This document shows, piece after piece, positions 59,852 to 64,000 of a stretch of 64,000 nt of DNA (positions within the stretch are counted from its first letter, which is position 1; the number at the start of each line of letters is the position of its first letter). This DNA comes from Haloterrigena salifodinae (lineage in GTDB: Archaea; Halobacteriota; Halobacteria; Halobacteriales; Natrialbaceae), in NCBI RefSeq assembly GCF_003977755.1, contig NZ_RQWN01000001.1, positions 1,194,995-1,258,994 on the forward strand. Direction: 5' to 3'. A model generated the notes under the pieces. It made no database searches. It was not told the origin of the DNA and saw only the letters and a list, made by a program, of their open reading frames with translations. A program made the translations under genes and the position numbers.

Positions 59852-61192
59852 ATGTCTGGCAAATATGACCTCGTTATCGTCGGCGGTGGGATCAGCGGTG
59901 CGTCGCTTCTATACACCACCGCGAAATTCTCGGACGTCGACTCCATCGCACTGATCGAGAAAGAACGGGAGATCGCCGCGATCAATACGAACCACACGAA
60001 CAACTCCCAGACGCTCCACTTCGGCGATATCGAGACCAACTACACCCTCGAGAAGGCCGAAGAAGTCAAAGAAGGGGCAGAGCTCCTCGCGGGCTATCTC
60101 GAGAACCACGACGACGACCGCGAGATGCACGACAAGCGCAGCAAGATGGTGCTGGGCGTCGGCAAGGCGGAAGTCGCGGAACTCGAGCAGCGCTACGAGG
60201 GCGAGGGGTTCGGCGACCTCTTCCCAAAACTCCAGATGATCGAGCGCGAGGAGATCGCCGACTACGAGCCGAAGGTCGTGGAGGGTCGGGACCCCTCGAA
60301 GGAGATGCGCGCGTTACAGACGCCGGACGGCTACGTCGTCGACTACGGTGCGGTGACACAGTCGTTGGTCCGACAGGTCAAGGACGAATCCAACGTCGAC
60401 GTCTTCACCGGGACGAAAGTCGAGGACATCACGCCGACGCTCGACGGCTACACGATCGAGACGACCGACGGCCGGTTCGACTGTGAGGCCACCGTCGTCG
60501 CCGCCGGCTCGCACAGCCTCCAGATCGCCAAGGAACTCGGCTACGGCGAGGGCAAAGTGTTGCTCCCCATCGCGGGCAGTTTCTTCCTCGCGGACGATCT
60601 GCTCAACGGGAAGGTCTACACACTCCAGATGAAGAAGCTCCCCTTCGCCGCGGTCCACGGCGACGCGGACGTCCACGACGACTCTCTCACGCGGTTCGGC
60701 CCGACCGCGAAGCTCGTCCCGACCCTCGAGCGCGGTCGCATCTCGACCGTAAAGGACTTCCTCGACGTGTTCGGGCTGAACGCGGCGGCGTTCCTCAGTT
60801 ACGCGAACATCCTGTCCGACCGGATCCTCCTGCCGTACGTCCTCCGGAATCTCGTCTACGACGTCCCCGAGGTCGGCCCGCGACAGTTCCTCCCGCACGT
60901 CCAGAAGGTCGTCCCGAGCGTCGAACTCGAGGACATCGAGCGCGCGAAGGGGTACGGCGGCGTTCGGCCGCAGATCGTCGACACGACCAAGAAATCCCTC
61001 GACATGGGCGAGGCGAAGATCGTCGGCGACGACATCATCTTCAACATCACGCCGTCGCCGGGCGCCTCGACCTGTCTGAAAAACGCCGTGCAGGACACCC
61101 GGCAGGTCCTCGAGTTCCTCGACGGCGACTACGAGTTCGACGAGGAGGCGTTCCGCGCGGAGACGATCGACAACTTCCCGCGCGCGAACTGA
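59852..61192 (+). CDS. Malate:quinone oxidoreductase-like FAD enzyme
   Basis: 446 aa. LVIVGGGISGASLLYT (7-22) binds FAD, NTNHTNNSQTLHFGDIETNY (45-64) is a characteristic MQO segment, and NITPSPGASTCLKNAVQD (near 395) closes the active site. The family oxidises malate with quinone as acceptor at the membrane; some related haloarchaeal enzymes act on other hydroxy acids. The start ATG follows an AT-rich promoter. No membrane helix is present, as expected for a peripheral protein. Confidence 0.85.
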   Translation: MSGKYDLVIVGGGISGASLLYTTAKFSDVDSIALIEKEREIAAINTNHTNNSQTLHFGDIETNYTLEKAEEVKEGAELLAGYLENHDDDREMHDKRSKMVLGVGKAEVAELEQRYEGEGFGDLFPKLQMIEREEIADYEPKVVEGRDPSKEMRALQTPDGYVVDYGAVTQSLVRQVKDESNVDVFTGTKVEDITPTLDGYTIETTDGRFDCEATVVAAGSHSLQIAKELGYGEGKVLLPIAGSFFLADDLLNGKVYTLQMKKLPFAAVHGDADVHDDSLTRFGPTAKLVPTLERGRISTVKDFLDVFGLNAAAFLSYANILSDRILLPYVLRNLVYDVPEVGPRQFLPHVQKVVPSVELEDIERAKGYGGVRPQIVDTTKKSLDMGEAKIVGDDIIFNITPSPGASTCLKNAVQDTRQVLEFLDGDYEFDEEAFRAETIDNFPRAN

Positions 61193-61315
61193 CGACGGCG
61201 ATCGCCGTCGTTCGGACCTCGTTTTCGACCCCGTCCGCGATTTCGCACTCGAGGCGTAGCCAGACCGAGTCGCCGCGTCACCGACCTCCCGTGTCGCGTG
61301 ACTGCCCGGCGGACG

Positions 61316-62848
61316 TCAGTCCCACCAGTACGACGGCGTGAGCACGACCAGCACGGTGAGGATCTCGAGCCGACCGATCCACATGAGAAACACCATATAG
61401 AGCTTCGCGGCGTCCGAGAACGGCAGGAAGCTGTTCATCGGCCCGACGATACCGAACCCTGGACCGACGTTCCCCAGCGTGGCGACCGTCGCACTCATCA
61501 CCTCGAAGGCGGTCAGGTTCTCCTCGATCCGATGGGTGTCGAAGTAGATGAGGATCGTCGAGACGGCGAACAGGATCAGAAACAGCAGCGTGAAGGCGAG
61601 CAGCCCGTGGATCGTTTCCTCGTCGATGACCTCGTCGGAGACGCGGATCGGGACCACCGCGTTGGGGTGGACGTCGGTGAGTAGTTCGCGGCGGACGACC
61701 CGCTGGATGACGTACCAGCGGACGATCTTGATCGAGCCCGCGGCGGAGCCGACGGAGCCGCCGAGGAACATCGCGAACAGGAGGACGGTCTGGGTCGGCT
61801 CGCTCCACGTGTTGAAGTCCATGCTGGCGTAGCCGGTCGTCGTGATGAACGCCAGCGACTGGAACAGCGCGTGGCGGGTCGACGCCTCGAGGTTGCCGGG
61901 GATGGTGCCGACGAACTCGGGAGGCTCCGCCAGTCCGAGGCCGGTCACCAGAAAAACGGTTAGGATCGCCCCGACGAGCCCGACCGTCCCGACGTACGAG
62001 CGAAACTCCGAGTTCTCGAACAGCCGGTCCGAGCGGCCGTTGAACGCGTGCCAGAAGAGCGCGAAGTTGGTGCCGGCGATCAGCATGAACGGCATCACCG
62101 CCCACTGGACGGCGGGGCTGAACGCCTCGACGCTGCGCGCTTCGGGCGAGAAGCCTCCGGTTGGCATCGTCGTGAGCGCGTGAGCGACGGCGTTGTAGAG
62201 GTCCATGTTCGGGGCGAGTCCGCCCGCGTGGAGGGCGTAGTAGAGGCCGACGGCCAGGACGGTGAAGCCGATGTAGATCCGCCACAGCGCACGCGCGGTC
62301 TCCCTGATTCCGGGCGTGAGTCGCTCGAGGCTGAAGCCGGGGGCTTCCTCTTCCATCAGTTGCGCGCCGCCGACCGATAGCTGCGGGAGGATCGCGACCA
62401 TCAGGACGATGATCCCCATCCCGCCGAGCCACTGGGTCAGCTGGCGCCACATGAGGATCGATCGGGAGTGGCGCTCGACGGAAATCTCACCGAGGACGGT
62501 CGACCCCGTCGTCGTGAACCCGGACATCGACTCGAAGAGCGCGTTCGCGGGGGAGGCGATCGTCCCCTGACCGGCGACGAGATAGGGGAGCATGCCGATC
62601 AGCGGGACGGCGAGCCACGTCAGCGCGACGAAGAGAAAGCCCTCGCGCCGTCCGAGTTTCGGCTCCGAATGGAGTTCCTCGAGACCAAGGCCGACGGCGA
62701 GCGCGACGAGGATCGTGACGACGAACGGGAGGGCGGACTCCCCGTAGATGACCGCGATCGCCAGCGGCAGAAACAACGGGACTGTCGTGTACTTCAGGAC
62801 GGTACCGACGAGACTCACCGAAACGCGGTAGTCGACGTGGAGATCCAT
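61316..62848 (-). CDS. trkH: TrkH-family potassium uptake protein
   Basis: 510 aa. Four P-loop-type pore repeats are seen: MSGFTTTGSTVL, LTTMPTGGFSPEA, AFITTTGYASMDFN and LGNVGPGFGIV. Their glycine-containing filter segments line the K+ pore. About eight membrane helices plus the pore loops fit TrkH. In salt-in halophiles K+ import is vital. A TrkA partner gene is not adjacent. Confidence 0.92.
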   Translation of the reverse strand: MDLHVDYRVSVSLVGTVLKYTTVPLFLPLAIAVIYGESALPFVVTILVALAVGLGLEELHSEPKLGRREGFLFVALTWLAVPLIGMLPYLVAGQGTIASPANALFESMSGFTTTGSTVLGEISVERHSRSILMWRQLTQWLGGMGIIVLMVAILPQLSVGGAQLMEEEAPGFSLERLTPGIRETARALWRIYIGFTVLAVGLYYALHAGGLAPNMDLYNAVAHALTTMPTGGFSPEARSVEAFSPAVQWAVMPFMLIAGTNFALFWHAFNGRSDRLFENSEFRSYVGTVGLVGAILTVFLVTGLGLAEPPEFVGTIPGNLEASTRHALFQSLAFITTTGYASMDFNTWSEPTQTVLLFAMFLGGSVGSAAGSIKIVRWYVIQRVVRRELLTDVHPNAVVPIRVSDEVIDEETIHGLLAFTLLFLILFAVSTILIYFDTHRIEENLTAFEVMSATVATLGNVGPGFGIVGPMNSFLPFSDAAKLYMVFLMWIGRLEILTVLVVLTPSYWWD

Positions 62849-63013
62849 CGTTACTGAGTGTGGGACTGGGTTTCGGGTACGCTACCGCAAATCGACGGTG
62901 TGCGAGGAGTCGTCAGAGACCCGTCGCTCGTCGAGTCGCGCCGCTGGCGGTCGAGACGCGTTCCGGGTCGGCGTTCGATGCGTCCACGCGGGACCGCAGA
63001 CCCGCGGCGATTA
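62849..63013. other. Intergenic region, no gene seen
   Basis: 165 bases between trkH and the 40-aa gene. It probably contains the trkH promoter. No other feature seen. Confidence 0.35.
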
Positions 63014-63136
63014 CTACGCCTCGCACAGGGACTCCCGGAACTGGTCGAGACAGGCGTAGCTGGCGCCGCAGTCCTCGCAGATCCACTCGTCGGACACCGT
63101 GTGATCGCCGATCTCTCGAGGCCACTCCGCGCTCAT
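63014..63136 (-). CDS. 40-aa Cys-rich microprotein
   Basis: ATG at 63134-63136, TAG at 63014-63016. Sequence parts are MSAEWPREIGDHTVSDEW, then ICEDCGASYACLDQFRES and LCEA. CEDC and two further Cys can hold one zinc ion. The composition is acidic and typical of halophile proteins. Many such zinc microproteins of 40-60 aa exist in haloarchaea and some regulate biofilm or motility; no homologue is named here. It is too short for common gene callers. Confidence 0.55.
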   Translation of the reverse strand: MSAEWPREIGDHTVSDEWICEDCGASYACLDQFRESLCEA

Positions 63137-63179
63137 GGTCGACGCTCCCACGGGCGGCCCCGTAAGCGTACCGCCGCCG

Positions 63180-63977
63180 TCACTCGAGCGAGAATCCGGC
63201 GTCCGACAGCGAGTCGGCGTTCGTCCAGTACTCCGCGATAGTCTTCTCGGCCCACGACCGGACCGCCTCGTCGTCGGTGTCGATCGACGCCCGCAGGACG
63301 CCCTGCTCGTCGCGCAAGAGCAGGTAGACGACGTCGTCGAGGAGCATCACCGCGAGCGGAACCGACCCGTCGCGGACCCTGATCGCCGTCCCGTCGGTCG
63401 CTAGCAGCGCCTCGAGTCGGTCCCGGAGCGCCGCGTCGTCGACGAGGGCCTCGATCGCGCTTCGGGAGAAGACGCCCCGAAACGTCTGCTCACTCGTTTC
63501 CGCCCGGTCCTGGACGAGCGATAGCGTCTGTTCATTGAAGGCGTGGGAGACCGTCCGAACGTCGTCGGCGCCCTCAAGCAACTCGAGCAGCCGCGACAGC
63601 GGCGCGTTCGGTCGGGTCTGGCTGGGCGTGGTGATCGTCGCGTCGGCTAGCCGTCGGAGGTCGAAGGTCAATTCCGTACGCGGCAGGTAGTCGACGACCT
63701 CGCGGAGTCGCCGTTCGGTCTCGATGATCCGCTGGAGGTCGGTGATCCCCGACGCGACGAGTCGGCCCGTCGCCGTCGCGACGTACTCGCTGCCTTCGCG
63801 GCGGATCCACGACCGCTCCCGAAAATCGCCGAGAATGCGCCCCAGCGTCGCCTGCGAGGCCCCGGTCGCCGCGGCCAGTTCGTTGCGGGTGTGGCCCTCC
63901 TCGGCGAGGGACTCGAGCACCTCGACACGGTTGGCCGAGAGCGCGAGGAACTCGATCTCCTCGAGTGCCGATTCCAT
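63180..63977 (-). CDS. HTH transcriptional regulator with FilR1-like sensor domain
   Basis: 265 aa. The N-terminal winged helix (IEFLALSANRVEVLESLAEE, then HTRNELAAATGASQATLGRI) has a typical ArsR/MarR-type recognition helix at GASQATLGRIL. The rest resembles the methanogen FilR1/haloarchaeal regulator output domain (DGTAIRVRDGSVPLAVMLLD, then RASIDTDDEAVRSWAEKTI). The signal ligand and targets are unknown. It is upstream of the 40-aa microprotein gene, same strand, with 43 bases between them, so the two may be co-transcribed. Confidence 0.85.
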   Translation of the reverse strand: MESALEEIEFLALSANRVEVLESLAEEGHTRNELAAATGASQATLGRILGDFRERSWIRREGSEYVATATGRLVASGITDLQRIIETERRLREVVDYLPRTELTFDLRRLADATITTPSQTRPNAPLSRLLELLEGADDVRTVSHAFNEQTLSLVQDRAETSEQTFRGVFSRSAIEALVDDAALRDRLEALLATDGTAIRVRDGSVPLAVMLLDDVVYLLLRDEQGVLRASIDTDDEAVRSWAEKTIAEYWTNADSLSDAGFSLE

Positions 63978-64000
63978 ACGCTCCGTTCGACACCCTTTGG

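Overview
The window is chromosomal DNA of a halophilic archaeon (class Halobacteria). The evidence is high GC, very acidic proteins, archaeal EF-1A and uS10, aIF5A with deoxyhypusine synthase, a geranylgeranyl reductase of the archaeal lipid type, Tat signal peptides with twin arginines, and many small CxxC proteins of haloarchaeal type. Gene content and style fit Natrialbales (Natrinema/Haloterrigena-like), but that is an inference from memory and not a computed placement.

Region 1 (1-6543) is the right-hand part of an integrated genetic element that abuts the 3' end of a tRNA-Ala(CGC) gene; its left end and any integrase lie outside the window. It holds a truncated HTH protein, two distantly related PD-(D/E)xK-like proteins (491-874 and 5549-6022), a 36-residue membrane peptide, a DUF7692-like protein, and an AT-rich pair made of an unknown 160-aa protein and a DUF6602-like nuclease. 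A tight five-gene minus-strand operon ends in a DUF7845-type protein. A 12-bp perfect inverted repeat, a 13-mer present three times and a set of competing GC-rich hairpins are unexplained by the genes.

Region 2 (6544-41667) is mostly core genome: rhomboid protease, uS10 and EF-1A, NifU-like scaffold, a surface LVIVD protein with a PGF-CTERM-like tail, ROK glucokinase, SDR, phosphopantetheine adenylyltransferase, ZIP transporter, geranylgeranyl reductase, several UspA proteins, an orphan NrfD-type quinone-site membrane subunit, copper nitrite reductase NirK, a class V aminotransferase, UvrA, a short RNase R-like enzyme, MoeA, Hsp20, an ABC1/UbiB kinase, and the aIF5A-agmatinase gene pair.

Region 3 (41668-52881) carries a fused cytochrome oxidase subunit I/III, Nif3-like protein, deoxyhypusine synthase, a thioredoxin-reductase-like flavoprotein, and a lone gvpA gas-vesicle gene. 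aIF5A, agmatinase and deoxyhypusine synthase within about 7 kb form a nearly complete archaeal aIF5A modification pathway.

Region 4 (52882-59851) looks like eroded accessory DNA: four copies of a roughly 28-bp intergenic repeat, a 49-aa truncated-looking lipoprotein, membrane glycosyltransferases, an arylsulfotransferase-like protein and a broken DUF389 gene. Region 5 (59852-64000) returns to core functions: malate:quinone oxidoreductase-like enzyme, TrkH potassium transporter, a 40-aa Cys-rich microprotein and a two-domain HTH regulator.

The strongest candidates for something undescribed are the AT-rich nuclease module of the element (1753-3269), the element's paralogous nuclease pair, the orphan gvpA, and the repeat family at 53005-54522. 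None is proven to be a new system from sequence alone.
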